Assembly (NCBI GenBank): GCA_022616415.1
Contig: JAKEEU010000256.1
Coordinates: 1 to 64,000, forward strand
Direction: 5' to 3'
DNA length: 64,000 nucleotides
From: Candidatus Zhuqueibacterota bacterium
Lineage (GTDB): Bacteria > Zhuqueibacterota > Zhuqueibacteria > Zhuqueibacterales > Zhuqueibacteraceae
Shown: in pieces, positions 1-8,633 of the stretch
How positions within the stretch are numbered: the first letter of the stretch is position 1
Layout: the number at the start of each line of letters is the position of its first letter
The notes under the pieces: model-generated
What the model saw: only the letters and a program-made list of their open reading frames with translations
Told to the model about the DNA's origin: nothing
Databases searched by the model: none
Program-made: the position numbers and the translations under genes

Positions 1-2
1 AG

Positions 3-74
3 GCGGTAAAACACGCGGTTTTAGTGCTTGTCAACATGGTCGCGGCCTTGCGCTGGCAGCCGCGCGGGGATTAG
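3..74 (+). CDS. possible 3' end of a gene entering from the left edge
   Basis: An open frame runs from the window edge to a TAG at 72-74 and would end in ...ALRWQPRGD. The stretch before the first hairpin (101-118) is otherwise unexplained. It is too short to identify and could be chance. Confidence 0.2.
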   Translation, partial: AVKHAVLVLVNMVAALRWQPRGD

Positions 75-100
75 ACTGTCTGAAAACGTCCAAACTCCAG

Positions 101-203
101 AGCCGCCTAAAGGCGGCTAAAAATACTCATGGAAATGATGTATTGATTCCTATGCCGCTTAAGCGGCATTCCATATTTTAGCCCCACGCCTTCAGGCTGG
201 GGC
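101..203. repeat. three consecutive hairpin palindromes
   Basis: Three hairpins stand in a row: 101-118 (7-bp GC stem, TAAA loop), 152-169 (a perfect 18-bp palindrome with ATGCCGC arms) and 181-203 (GCCCCA/TGGGGC arms with an internal bulge). The last overlaps the amine oxidase stop codon. None is followed by a T tract, so they look more like REP-type palindromes than factor-independent terminators, although the last one could end transcription of the amine oxidase. Confidence 0.5.
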
Positions 204-1610
204 GGCGTGAATCTCCTCTGCCACGCGATGGCCGGACTCGACGGCGCCGTTCATGTAACCCTGCCAACCGGCGGTGTGCTCGCCGGCAAAATGAATGCGG
301 CCTTCGGGCCTGGCAATATTCGTTCGCACGGTCGTAATTTCTCCGGGGCGGAAATAGGCATACGTGCCGCCGGCCCACGGATCTTCCTGCCACCATTTCA
401 CGTAGCCGCCCTCGTAATAGCGCGGCGCTTCGGGATGAATCTCGCTGACTTTCGCCAAAATTTTTTCCAAACGTTGCTCCGGCGGAATGCTTCCCATCGC
501 CATGCCGCTTTTATCCGGAATGTAGGCAACGAGCAAACCGCGTGGTCCCGCCTGGCCGCCGGAAGCTTCGTAGACGGAGCCGATCATGTCTCGCAGACTC
601 TTTCGCGGTTCGCCGGCTTGTTTGAGCCAGAAACGCTCGCGAAATTGCAGCGGCGCTTTGAGGATTTGTCCGTAATTCAACGCGGCAATGGCTTTCATTT
701 TCTCAGGCGAAAGGGCTGGCGCAATCTCGATTTTTCGCACGCACGTGAAAGGCGCGGCAATTACCAGACGCTCGCCGTTGATGGTTTGTTGTAGGCCATT
801 CTCTAAAAAGGTAACGCGAACGCCGGTTGCATCGTGCGCAATTTTCATCGCCGGTCGCGAGTAATAAATACGCTCACGCAATTGTGCAGCCAGGGTTTTT
901 GGCAACTGGTCGTTGCCGCCGGCAATGCGAAAACTGGCGCGGCTTTCCGGCAAGGCGTATTCGTTGAGCAGGTGCAAAGCCGAAATGCTTTCGATGTTGA
1001 TGGCCATCAAAGCGGAGACCGATCTTTGCATTTGCTCGATCATCTCCGCCGGCGCCTCGTTCTGTTTTAAAAATTCGTAAAAAGAGAGCTTGTCCAGCTC
1101 GGGGCGGGAGGGCATTTGATGCTCAAACGGGTTAATCTCTTTGGCAGTACCTTCGAGCTTTTCGTGCGCTTGGCGCGCACGCGGGGAAAATTGCAAGCCT
1201 TCATCTTCGGTATCGACAAAGCGGCCGCGATAAAGCGAAAGGCCAAACTCTTCGATATAACGAAATAAATAGTCATGCGTGTGCTCGATCCATTCGGCGC
1301 CGCATTCAGCGTGGAGGCCATCGGCAAACTCGCGCACGGTGAAAACGCGGCCGCCGGCGCGGTTGCGGGCTTCGAGAATGATGACATCATGGCCGGCCTT
1401 GGTGAGTTCATAAGCCGCGGTGAGGCCAGCGAGGCCAGCGCCGATAACGATCACCTTTTTCGGACGCTCGGTTTTTTGCCGTGAAAAGAATTTGGCCGTG
1501 CCTGCTTGCGGAAATGACAAAACGGGGCGCATTGGCAGGGCCGCGAGCGCAAGAGAGAGGGTTTTTATGAAGTCTCGACGAGTCCAAGTGTTTTTGTAAA
1601 AATCATTCAT
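192..1610 (-). CDS. flavin-dependent amine oxidase, Tat-exported
   Basis: FAD-dependent monoamine oxidase family protein of 472 aa, expected to oxidise an amine to an aldehyde or imine with release of H2O2. The N-terminus carries a twin-arginine motif (TRRDFIK, residues 10-16) and a hydrophobic stretch (about 17-34), so it is probably exported folded with its FAD. The dinucleotide-binding motif VIGAGLAGL lies near residues 55-63, followed by an acidic strand end (ILEARNRAGGR). The C-terminal FAD-contact segment (HFAGEHTAGWQGYMNGA) is intact. I chose the ATG at 1610 because GGAGA lies 7-8 nt upstream; a longer reading frame has no support. The GNAT gene lies 32 bp upstream in the same direction. 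Substrate unknown. Confidence 0.9.
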   Translation of the reverse strand: MNDFYKNTWTRRDFIKTLSLALAALPMRPVLSFPQAGTAKFFSRQKTERPKKVIVIGAGLAGLTAAYELTKAGHDVIILEARNRAGGRVFTVREFADGLHAECGAEWIEHTHDYLFRYIEEFGLSLYRGRFVDTEDEGLQFSPRARQAHEKLEGTAKEINPFEHQMPSRPELDKLSFYEFLKQNEAPAEMIEQMQRSVSALMAINIESISALHLLNEYALPESRASFRIAGGNDQLPKTLAAQLRERIYYSRPAMKIAHDATGVRVTFLENGLQQTINGERLVIAAPFTCVRKIEIAPALSPEKMKAIAALNYGQILKAPLQFRERFWLKQAGEPRKSLRDMIGSVYEASGGQAGPRGLLVAYIPDKSGMAMGSIPPEQRLEKILAKVSEIHPEAPRYYEGGYVKWWQEDPWAGGTYAYFRPGEITTVRTNIARPEGRIHFAGEHTAGWQGYMNGAVESGHRVAEEIHAAPA

Positions 1611-1642
1611 ACGGTCTCCAGTTGTTTGAATTTTCATTTGAA

Positions 1643-2125
1643 TTATTTTGCCAGGTTCTGCAATTGTTCCGCCGTCAATCGAAACGGGCACCATTCTCGC
1701 AAATAATGTGCACCATACTGGCGATAAAATTCTATAGCCGGCGTGTTCCAGTCGAGCACCATCCATTCCATGCGGCCACAACCGCGGCGAACCGCCTTGC
1801 GGATGCAAAACTCCGCGAGCGCTTTGCCGACGCCTTTGCCGCGCGCTTCGGGAATCACAAACAGGTCTTCGAGAAAGAGCGTCGGCATGGCGAGGAAGCT
1901 CGAATAGGTTTCAAAGACGAGCGCATAGCCGACTGGCCGGCCATCAAGCTCCGCAAGAAACGCCTCAAACCGCGGCCTGTCGCCGAAGCCGTGGCGGAGC
2001 AGCCGCTCGCGCGCTTCCGGCTCCGGGCGCGGCAGCTTTTCATAGTCGGCAAAAGCCTCGATGAGCGTGAATAAGACCGAAACATCATCACGTTTGGCGG
2101 CGCGAATGTGAATTGAATTTTTCAT
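1643..2125 (-). CDS. GNAT family N-acetyltransferase
   Basis: 160-aa single-domain GNAT acetyltransferase that moves an acetyl group from acetyl-CoA to an amine. The acetyl-CoA loop is visible as VIPEARGKGVGKAL, followed by a typical motif B region (WMVLDWNTPAIEFYRQYGA). Sequence style and length resemble the diamine (spermidine/spermine-like) acetyltransferase branch. That would fit its position directly upstream of an amine oxidase, but the link is inference. Start at 2125 chosen because AGAGG precedes it by about 10 nt. Confidence 0.88.
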   Translation of the reverse strand: MKNSIHIRAAKRDDVSVLFTLIEAFADYEKLPRPEPEARERLLRHGFGDRPRFEAFLAELDGRPVGYALVFETYSSFLAMPTLFLEDLFVIPEARGKGVGKALAEFCIRKAVRRGCGRMEWMVLDWNTPAIEFYRQYGAHYLREWCPFRLTAEQLQNLAK

Positions 2126-2216
2126 GATTTTTAACCTCTGTTGGTAACAGCGATGATTCATAAACAACCGCTGCTATCGGTGTTGAAAATCTTTCAACGA
2201 GTTTACGTTTTTTCAA

Positions 2217-2268
2217 CCAGACGGACCGTCTGGCCTACGGCCGTAGGCTATGCCGAGGGGTTACGGCA
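2217..2268. repeat. three abutting palindromes in a divergent promoter region
   Basis: In the 297-bp gap between the divergent GNAT and HtrA genes, three palindromes follow each other: 2217-2233 (CCAGACGG, one base, CCGTCTGG), 2233-2248 (perfect GCCTACGGCCGTAGGC) and 2251-2268 (TGCCG...CGGCA). They could be operator sites or a REP-like unit. The rest of the gap has no recognisable gene. Confidence 0.5.
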
Positions 2269-2422
2269 CGAAACGCTTGCAAATTAACTTTGGTTCGCTT
2301 ATGTTATTGAGTGTCGTTGCACCGTCACGTGTAGCCTTTAGGCGTCCTTAATTAAAGAATATTAATCCCCAAGGGGATCGCTACGAGCTTCTTTAACAAG
2401 ATAAAAATCGAGGTGAATGACT

Positions 2423-3565
2423 ATGAAAACGCGTCATTTGTTTATCGGTATTTTAATTGGAATTGCCGCCGGCTTGATCCTAACCAGCACGTTCAGCACA
2501 AATTTTGACGAGAAACAAGACGCCCGTCCGGAAGCCAAACCGGTTAAAGCCGTCGCCACAACCACCGCAGCCGCGCCGGAAGACGCCGCGCTGCTGCCGG
2601 ATGAGCAGAATACCATCGCCGTCTTTCAGGAAGTCGCGCCCTCGGTGGTTTTCATCACGAGCAAGGCGATCCGGCAGGGTTTTTTCTTCACGGAAACTTA
2701 TGAAGTTCCGGCCGGTTCCGGCAGCGGCTTTATTTGGGATGATCGGGGCCACATCGTCACGAATTTTCACGTGGTCGAAAACGCCAGCGCGCTGAACATA
2801 ACGTTGAGCGATCATACTTCCTACGAAGCCGACGTTGTTGGTGTGGAACCGAGCAAAGATATTGCGGTTTTGCGAATCAACGTGCCGAGCAACAAATTGC
2901 GACCAGTCAAGGCCGGCTCTTCGGCGAGCCTGCAGGTTGGACAAAAAGTCGTGGCCATCGGCAACCCGTTCGGCCTCGATCAAACGCTGACCACGGGTGT
3001 GGTGAGCGCACTCGGCCGCGAGATCAAGGCGAACAACGGCCGGACGATTCAAGACGTCATACAAACCGATGCGGCGATCAACCCGGGCAATTCCGGCGGC
3101 CCGTTGCTCGATTCGCGCGGACAGCTTATTGGGATCAATACCGCCATTATCAGTCCGAGCGGTAGCAGCGCCGGAATTGGATTTGCGGTGCCCGTCAATA
3201 CGGTCAATCGCGTCGTTCCTGAGCTTATTCGATACGGCAAAGTGATCCGGCCGGGGCTCGGCGTGCAAATCATGAACAACAATGAATATTGGACGAGAAG
3301 GCTCGGAATCCAAGGCGTCATCATTGCCTCGGTGCAAGATGGAAGCGCCGCTTACAAGGCCGGCCTTCGTGGCCTTCAAACTAACCGCCGGGGTGAATCT
3401 CTTCTCGGCGACGTCATCATCGGCATTAATGATAAAAGGGTCAGAAGCTTCGGCGAGCTCGGCGATGCGCTCGATCAATATAAAATCGGTGACGTCGTCA
3501 CGGTCAGGGTTTTGCGCGACGGCGAAGAAAAAACCGTTCGCGTCCAATTGCAAGAACTCGGATGA
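2423..3565 (+). CDS. HtrA/DegP-like serine protease with one PDZ domain
   Basis: Membrane-anchored periplasmic protease/chaperone of 380 aa for quality control of envelope proteins. Residues 5-22 form an N-terminal membrane segment, followed by an Ala/Pro-rich linker. The trypsin-like domain shows the full triad: His116 (TNFHVVEN), Asp146 (SKDIAVL) and Ser224 (NPGNSGGPLL). One PDZ domain covers about 285-378, so the architecture is DegS-like rather than two-PDZ DegP. ATGs at 2417 and 2423 are both in frame; GAGG at 2410-2413 favours 2423. A glycosyltransferase follows 64 bp downstream. Confidence 0.95.
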   Translation: MKTRHLFIGILIGIAAGLILTSTFSTNFDEKQDARPEAKPVKAVATTTAAAPEDAALLPDEQNTIAVFQEVAPSVVFITSKAIRQGFFFTETYEVPAGSGSGFIWDDRGHIVTNFHVVENASALNITLSDHTSYEADVVGVEPSKDIAVLRINVPSNKLRPVKAGSSASLQVGQKVVAIGNPFGLDQTLTTGVVSALGREIKANNGRTIQDVIQTDAAINPGNSGGPLLDSRGQLIGINTAIISPSGSSAGIGFAVPVNTVNRVVPELIRYGKVIRPGLGVQIMNNNEYWTRRLGIQGVIIASVQDGSAAYKAGLRGLQTNRRGESLLGDVIIGINDKRVRSFGELGDALDQYKIGDVVTVRVLRDGEEKTVRVQLQELG

Positions 3566-3629
3566 AATGACAAATATAACATCAACTGCCCGTCAGATCA
3601 AGAGAATTTTTGTTTGAAACGTTCACGAC

Positions 3630-4421
3630 ATGGCCAAATGTCCGCTGTCGGTTTGTGTTTTAACGCTCAACGAAGCTCACAATATTGCAGCATGTCTTGC
3701 GACCGTTGGCGAAGCCGATGAGATTCTTGTAGGCGATACCGGAAGCCGGGATGAAACCGTCAAGATCGCGAAGAGATATGCGGATGCCGTTCATCGAATC
3801 GCGTTTCGCGGGCATGCGGCAAGCAAAGCGGAAGTGGCTTCACACGCCAGGCATGATTGGGTGTTGGTCCTCGATGCGGACGAACGGGTCACGCCGGAGC
3901 TTTGGCAAGAGATCAAAACCCTCGTCGAAAATCCGCCGGCGGAAGTGAAGGGCATGCAGTTGCGGCGGCGGTCATTTTTTCTCGGCAAAAAAATGCGCGC
4001 GTGGGATGCTGATTATCAATTGCGCCTTTATCGCAAAGGCGCCGCGACGTGGAACGACGCGCTGATTCACTGCGGCGTTGAGGTGCGCGGCAAAGTGGTT
4101 AAATCAGCCGGCTATCTCGATCATCACACCGATCCGAATTTGAGCCACGTTCTGCGTAAAATGAATGCTTACACGAACGCCAATGCGGCTGATTTGATTC
4201 GCGCCGACAAAAAGGGGTTGACGGTAGCCGCGGCCTTTTTTCACGCGGCTTTGACTTTTTTTCGCGTTTACGTGATGCGCGGCGCGATGTGGGATGGCAG
4301 GATCGGCTTCGTTTTTGCTTGTGTCCAAGCGCTGTTTAATTGGTTCCGCTATTTGAAAGCGTGGGAAATAAAAAAAGGCATTGCGCCGATGCCGGGGATG
4401 AAAGATTTTATGCCGTTGTGA
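3630..4421 (+). CDS. family 2 glycosyltransferase, WaaE-like
   Basis: 263-aa GT-A fold glycosyltransferase using a nucleotide sugar. The N-terminal nucleotide-binding stretch (CVLTLNEAHNI), DTGSRDET and the metal-binding DADER segment (VLVLDADERV) are present. The C-terminal third is hydrophobic and aromatic and may be membrane-associated. Length and motif layout match the LPS core glycosyltransferase WaaE/KdtX group; the acceptor cannot be read from the sequence. No convincing ribosome site precedes the ATG. The gene converges on the sensor kinase cluster with only a 43-bp T-rich gap. Confidence 0.88.
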   Translation: MAKCPLSVCVLTLNEAHNIAACLATVGEADEILVGDTGSRDETVKIAKRYADAVHRIAFRGHAASKAEVASHARHDWVLVLDADERVTPELWQEIKTLVENPPAEVKGMQLRRRSFFLGKKMRAWDADYQLRLYRKGAATWNDALIHCGVEVRGKVVKSAGYLDHHTDPNLSHVLRKMNAYTNANAADLIRADKKGLTVAAAFFHAALTFFRVYVMRGAMWDGRIGFVFACVQALFNWFRYLKAWEIKKGIAPMPGMKDFMPL

Positions 4422-4464
4422 GCCAATGCTTCTTTTTTATCTTTTTTGCTGTTTTTCTTTTTTA

Positions 4465-6786
4465 TCATTTATCCAGCATCTCTCGTATTTTGTGCGCCAA
4501 CAACGCCGGTGAAAAAGGTTTTTGGAGGAAGGCCAGACTCGCGTCTCCTTCGCGAGGTTGCATGATGGTGTCGTCGGCATAGCCCGAGATAAACAACACT
4601 TTCATATCCGGTTGCAAGGCTTTGATCTGGTCCGCCACCATTTTTCCGCTGAGTCGCGGCATGACGACGTCGATAATCAAAATATGAATCTTGTCTTTGG
4701 CGTGAGCCTTAGCCAGTTGCAAAGCCTCATCGCCGTTCGCGGCTACGAGCACGTGATAACCGCGCTCACGCAACAAGCGCGCGGCGACTTCGCGGACCGA
4801 AGGCTCGTCTTCGACGAGAAGCACGGTTTCCGTTCCTGGTGAGGGAACGTGGCTTTGGTCATATTTCGGCGCCATTCCGGTGTCGGCGAGGCGAGGGAAA
4901 TAAATGCGAAAAGCCGTGCCTTGTCCGGGAGCGCTGTCGACAGCGATGTGGCCGTGATTTTGTTGCACGATCCCGTAAGCGGTTGCCAGTCCCAACCCCG
5001 TCCCTTTGCCGGTATCTTTGGCGGAGAAAAATGGCTCGAATAAATGCTTTTTGATTTCCTCGGCCATGCCGGCGCCGGCGTCACGAACCGTAAGCATGAC
5101 GTATTCGCCGGAAGTGATTTCCGGGTGTTGGCGAGCATGCGCTTCGTCCAAAGTTACATTTGCCGTCTCAATTTTCAGCTTGCCGCCGTTTGGCATGGCG
5201 TCGCGTGCGTTGCTCGCGAGATTGATAATCATCTGCTCGATTTGTCCGGAATCGACCTTGATGAAGCCGAGGTCCGGTGCGGTCGAGATGGCGAGATCGA
5301 CATTATCGCCGGCGAGACGGTGAAGCAGCTTGTCAAGATTCAGCAGCACGTCGTTGAGGTTGAGCAGGCTCGGGGCAATAATCTGCCGGCGCGCGAACGT
5401 GAGCAATTGGCGCGCGAGATTGGCGGCACGATCGGCAGTTTGCTTGATTTCTTTAAGGTCTTTGCGCAGCGGATGATCGCGGTGCAGCTCCAACATGGAC
5501 ATTTCGGCCGTGCCGATAATCGCCGTCAACATATTGTTGAAGTCGTGCGCCACACCGCCCGCCAGCCGGCCAATCGCCTCCATTTTGTGAGCTTGGCGAA
5601 GTTGTTCCTCACGCTGTAGCAGCGCTTCTTCCATCTGTTTGCTTTTGGTGATGTCTTCGCAAACAATGAGAACAACCGGGCGGCCAGCGCTATCCCGCAC
5701 GACGCGCGCGAGTTCTTTTACCCACACGATGGCGCCATCTTTTCGCACTTTGCGCAGCTCGCATGGCGCGATTTGTTCGGGATTCTGCAGCCAGGCTGTG
5801 AGGTTTTGCTGAGCTGTTGATTTATCTTCTTCATAAAAAACGTTCAATACGGATTGTCCCACCAGCTCTTCAACTTTGTAACCGAGCTGATCCGCCCCAA
5901 ACTGGTTCACCGAAAGAATTTTGCCGCCAACATCAATTGTAAAGTACATGGCCGGGTTGTCGTCGTACAAGGCACGATAGCGCTCTTCGCTATGTTGGAT
6001 TTGCAAAAAGCGCCGGTGCAATTCGGCTTCGGCCTGTTGGCGCGCTGAAATATCGCGAAAGACCAAAACCGCGCCGGTGAGATTGCCGTTTTCGTCTCGA
6101 ATCGGCGCGGCGCTGTCATCGATCGGTATTTCTCTGCCGTCGCTCGCAACGAGCAGCGAAAAGTTGGCAGCGACTCCGTTGCGCGAGGCTGGCTGGGCCG
6201 CCGAGCGATTCTCGGCGGAAATGACTTTGAAAACCTCAGCCAGATTTTTGCCGAGCGTGTCCTTTTGTTTCCGGCCGGTCAGCATTTCCGCCACCGGATT
6301 CATAAAAGTGACGAGGCTTTTGTCGTCGGTGACGATGACGGCGTCGGTGATGCTTCTGAGAATGGTTGCCAGCCATTGCTCGCGCTCTTTCAATTTCTTT
6401 GCCATCTTGTGCTTGTAGATCGCCATCTCGATGGCAATGTGCAGCTCGCGTTCTTCAAACGGCTTGAGGATGTAACCGTAAGGCTCGGTGACCTTGGCGC
6501 GCTGCAGCGTCGTTTCGTCGGTGTAGGCGGTGAGATAGACCACCGGAATATTGAAGCGCGCGAAAATTTGCCGGGCCGCTTCCACGCCGTCTTGATAGCC
6601 CTTCAGCATGATGTCCATCAACACCAAATCGGGCTGCGTCTCGCCGGCTTTTTGTATCGCCTCTTCGCCGGAGGCCACAACCGCGGTGACGGTGTAGCCC
6701 AGCGCCTTTAATGTGTTTTGTATGTCTTTGGCGACGATGTTTTCGTCTTCAACGACGAGAATCTTTGTCGCAGGGTTGCTGTCCAT
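4465..6786 (-). CDS. hybrid histidine kinase: REC-PAS-PAS-HisKA-HATPase-REC
   Basis: Cytosolic hybrid sensor kinase of 773 aa with no membrane segment. It starts with a receiver domain (phospho-acceptor Asp58 in LVLMDIM), then two PAS domains (about 135-250 and 265-385). A HisKA domain follows with His414 in GGVAHDFNNML. The HATPase_c domain has N-box NLASNARDAMP and G-boxes DAGAGMA and GKGTGLGLA. A C-terminal receiver has Asp706 (ILIIDVVMP). An N-terminal receiver means it can take phosphate from another kinase, and the two HisKA_2 kinases just upstream are obvious candidates. AAGGA precedes the ATG by about 8 nt. Last gene of the three-kinase run. Confidence 0.94.
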   Translation of the reverse strand: MDSNPATKILVVEDENIVAKDIQNTLKALGYTVTAVVASGEEAIQKAGETQPDLVLMDIMLKGYQDGVEAARQIFARFNIPVVYLTAYTDETTLQRAKVTEPYGYILKPFEERELHIAIEMAIYKHKMAKKLKEREQWLATILRSITDAVIVTDDKSLVTFMNPVAEMLTGRKQKDTLGKNLAEVFKVISAENRSAAQPASRNGVAANFSLLVASDGREIPIDDSAAPIRDENGNLTGAVLVFRDISARQQAEAELHRRFLQIQHSEERYRALYDDNPAMYFTIDVGGKILSVNQFGADQLGYKVEELVGQSVLNVFYEEDKSTAQQNLTAWLQNPEQIAPCELRKVRKDGAIVWVKELARVVRDSAGRPVVLIVCEDITKSKQMEEALLQREEQLRQAHKMEAIGRLAGGVAHDFNNMLTAIIGTAEMSMLELHRDHPLRKDLKEIKQTADRAANLARQLLTFARRQIIAPSLLNLNDVLLNLDKLLHRLAGDNVDLAISTAPDLGFIKVDSGQIEQMIINLASNARDAMPNGGKLKIETANVTLDEAHARQHPEITSGEYVMLTVRDAGAGMAEEIKKHLFEPFFSAKDTGKGTGLGLATAYGIVQQNHGHIAVDSAPGQGTAFRIYFPRLADTGMAPKYDQSHVPSPGTETVLLVEDEPSVREVAARLLRERGYHVLVAANGDEALQLAKAHAKDKIHILIIDVVMPRLSGKMVADQIKALQPDMKVLFISGYADDTIMQPREGDASLAFLQKPFSPALLAHKIREMLDK

Positions 6787-6803
6787 GTGTTATCCTTTTA
6801 GTT

Positions 6804-6942
6804 GGCCCGTTTGCCGGTTAGCCTGTGAGCCGGTTTTTATGCGTCTATTCGCGGTTGAAAAATTTTGGGCTCCGGCTTGTCGAGGTTTGGACGGGCGTGG
6901 CGATAACTGGCAAACCGGCTAACCAGCAAACTGGCGAACCGT
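6804..6942. repeat. imperfect inverted repeat between two kinase genes
   Basis: The gap between the kinases has two mirrored copies, about 85 bp apart, of a unit built from variants of CAAACTGG, GGCTAACC and AACCGG (left about 6804-6835, right about 6906-6941). Arms match in roughly three quarters of positions by eye. It resembles the short-word hairpin at 42690-42805 in style. Function unknown. Confidence 0.4.
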
Positions 6943-6944
6943 TT

Positions 6945-8633
6945 TCACAGCCGAAACACGATTTTAAACGTCGTTCCGCAGTTGCGCTCGAGCGTGATGG
7001 TTCCTTCGATCTGATCCGTCAACGTGTTTACCAATTGCATTCCTAATGATGCCGTCTTGCGAAAATCGACTCCTGCTGGAAAACCGACGCCGTTGTCGCC
7101 GACCGTCAACATTAGTCGCCGCTCGTTGTCGCCGCGCAGATCGATGCGGACTTCTCCGGTTTTGCCGTTGGGAAATGCGTATTTCAAAGCATTTGACACC
7201 AGCTCGTTAACGATCAATCCGCACGGAACAGCGCGGTCGATATCGAGAATGACCGGATCAAGATCGAGCTGTAGCGTGATCGCATGCGCATTGACTTTGT
7301 AGGCGCGGAACAAATGCACGACGAGGTTGCGAATATATCCGGAAAAATCGATGGAAGTCAGATCTTCGGATTGATACAGTTTGTCGTGAATGAGCGCCAG
7401 GGCTTTGAGGCGGTTCTGGCTTTCCATAAACACGCGCCGTGCCGGCGCGTCGGTGATGTATCCGGCTTGCAGATTGAGCAAGCTCGAAATGACTTGCAGA
7501 TTGTTGGTGACGCGGTGGCTCATTTCCTTGATGAGCGCCTCTTTCTCCTTGAGCGAGGCCTTGACCTGCTCTTCGGCGCGCTTGCGCTCGGTGACGTCGA
7601 GCGCGATGCCGATGACGCCGAGCAGTTTGCCCTCGGTGTCGCGCAGCGCCTCAACCTGGCAATCAAACGTGCGCGCCTGCCAATGCAGCTCATAAGTAAC
7701 CGATTCGCCTTGCAGGGCGCGCAAGTGCGCCGCAATGGGGAAAAACTCCGGCTTGGTGGTTTGAAAATAGTCGTACAGCGTCATGCCGGTGACCTGCTTT
7801 GACTGAAGCCCCAATGCCGACAATCCCATTCCCAACGATGAAGTGAAACGAAGCTCAGTATCCGTTGTCCACAATACCGCCGGCATTTGGTTGGTCATCA
7901 AACGGAGCCTCGCCTCGCTTTGCATCAAATCACGCCTGGAACTCTCCGCGACACGGCGCGCTTCCTCAGTGGAGGCAAGCGCGGTTTTAAGCTCGGCCGT
8001 GCTGATCTCGTTTTGCAGGCGAAGGCGCTCGAGCCGCTTCATCGTCTGAACCCGAACGATGTGCACCAAAATCGCGAGCACGGTGGCGGTGAAGAGCGCA
8101 AAGCCAAAATGCTGCCAGGCCTGGGAAAATCCGTTCATCAAGGCGAGGCTTGCCCATCCGCCGAGCGTCAGCACGATGATCAGCGCCAGCCAGCCGGCAG
8201 ATAAAAAAAAGACGCCAACGCCGACGATGAGCAGCAAGAGGTTAGTCGTCTGTTGCGGCTCGGCTGTGAGATACAGGTGCAAGAGGCTGTTGACGAGAAC
8301 CAAACCGGCGATAATCGCTCCCAGCGGATGCGCCCAGCGCTCCCCGACAAGTCGGGGTTTCCGGCCAATGGCGAGTCGGAGTAAGAACAACCCTGCCGCA
8401 GTTCCCATCGCCGTCAAGCTCATCGGCAAGGCGATTGGGGCCGGCAGAATGACCAAATGGCTAATGGCAAAAATCGCGTAGAGCGCGCGCAACCCAGCCG
8501 TAATCGGCAGCAGACTATCCCACACCATGAGGTTGAGGGCTGCGCGCAAATCCGCCGAAGAAACCGGCGAAATAGCTTCCGGCTTCCTTGCCGGGTTTTT
8601 AGAAAGGGAGGTCGAGACGACTGTGGACTCCAT
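6945..8633 (-). CDS. membrane sensor histidine kinase, PAS and HisKA_2 type
   Basis: 562-aa kinase. The N-terminal half holds about six or seven membrane segments, then a short coiled linker (ISTAELKTALASTEEARR), one PAS domain and a HisKA_2 dimerisation domain with phospho-acceptor His in KEMSHRVTNNLQ. The HATPase_c domain has N-box NELVSNALKYAF and G-box GDNGVGFP. HisKA_2 kinases commonly phosphorylate stand-alone or hybrid receivers, so the receiver-bearing downstream kinase is the likely partner. The chosen ATG at 8633 has AAGGAG 7 nt upstream and overlaps the end of the upstream kinase by 35 bp, arguing for co-translation. A perfect palindrome (CCCCGAC-AA-GTCGGGG) lies inside the coding sequence at 8342-8357. 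Confidence 0.92.
   Translation of the reverse strand: MESTVVSTSLSKNPARKPEAISPVSSADLRAALNLMVWDSLLPITAGLRALYAIFAISHLVILPAPIALPMSLTAMGTAAGLFLLRLAIGRKPRLVGERWAHPLGAIIAGLVLVNSLLHLYLTAEPQQTTNLLLLIVGVGVFFLSAGWLALIIVLTLGGWASLALMNGFSQAWQHFGFALFTATVLAILVHIVRVQTMKRLERLRLQNEISTAELKTALASTEEARRVAESSRRDLMQSEARLRLMTNQMPAVLWTTDTELRFTSSLGMGLSALGLQSKQVTGMTLYDYFQTTKPEFFPIAAHLRALQGESVTYELHWQARTFDCQVEALRDTEGKLLGVIGIALDVTERKRAEEQVKASLKEKEALIKEMSHRVTNNLQVISSLLNLQAGYITDAPARRVFMESQNRLKALALIHDKLYQSEDLTSIDFSGYIRNLVVHLFRAYKVNAHAITLQLDLDPVILDIDRAVPCGLIVNELVSNALKYAFPNGKTGEVRIDLRGDNERRLMLTVGDNGVGFPAGVDFRKTASLGMQLVNTLTDQIEGTITLERNCGTTFKIVFRL

Noticed and set aside
2480..3553. 357-codon open frame on - opposite the HtrA gene
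   Set aside because: Mirror of a GC-rich true gene whose catalytic triad is intact; antisense frame shows no family pattern.
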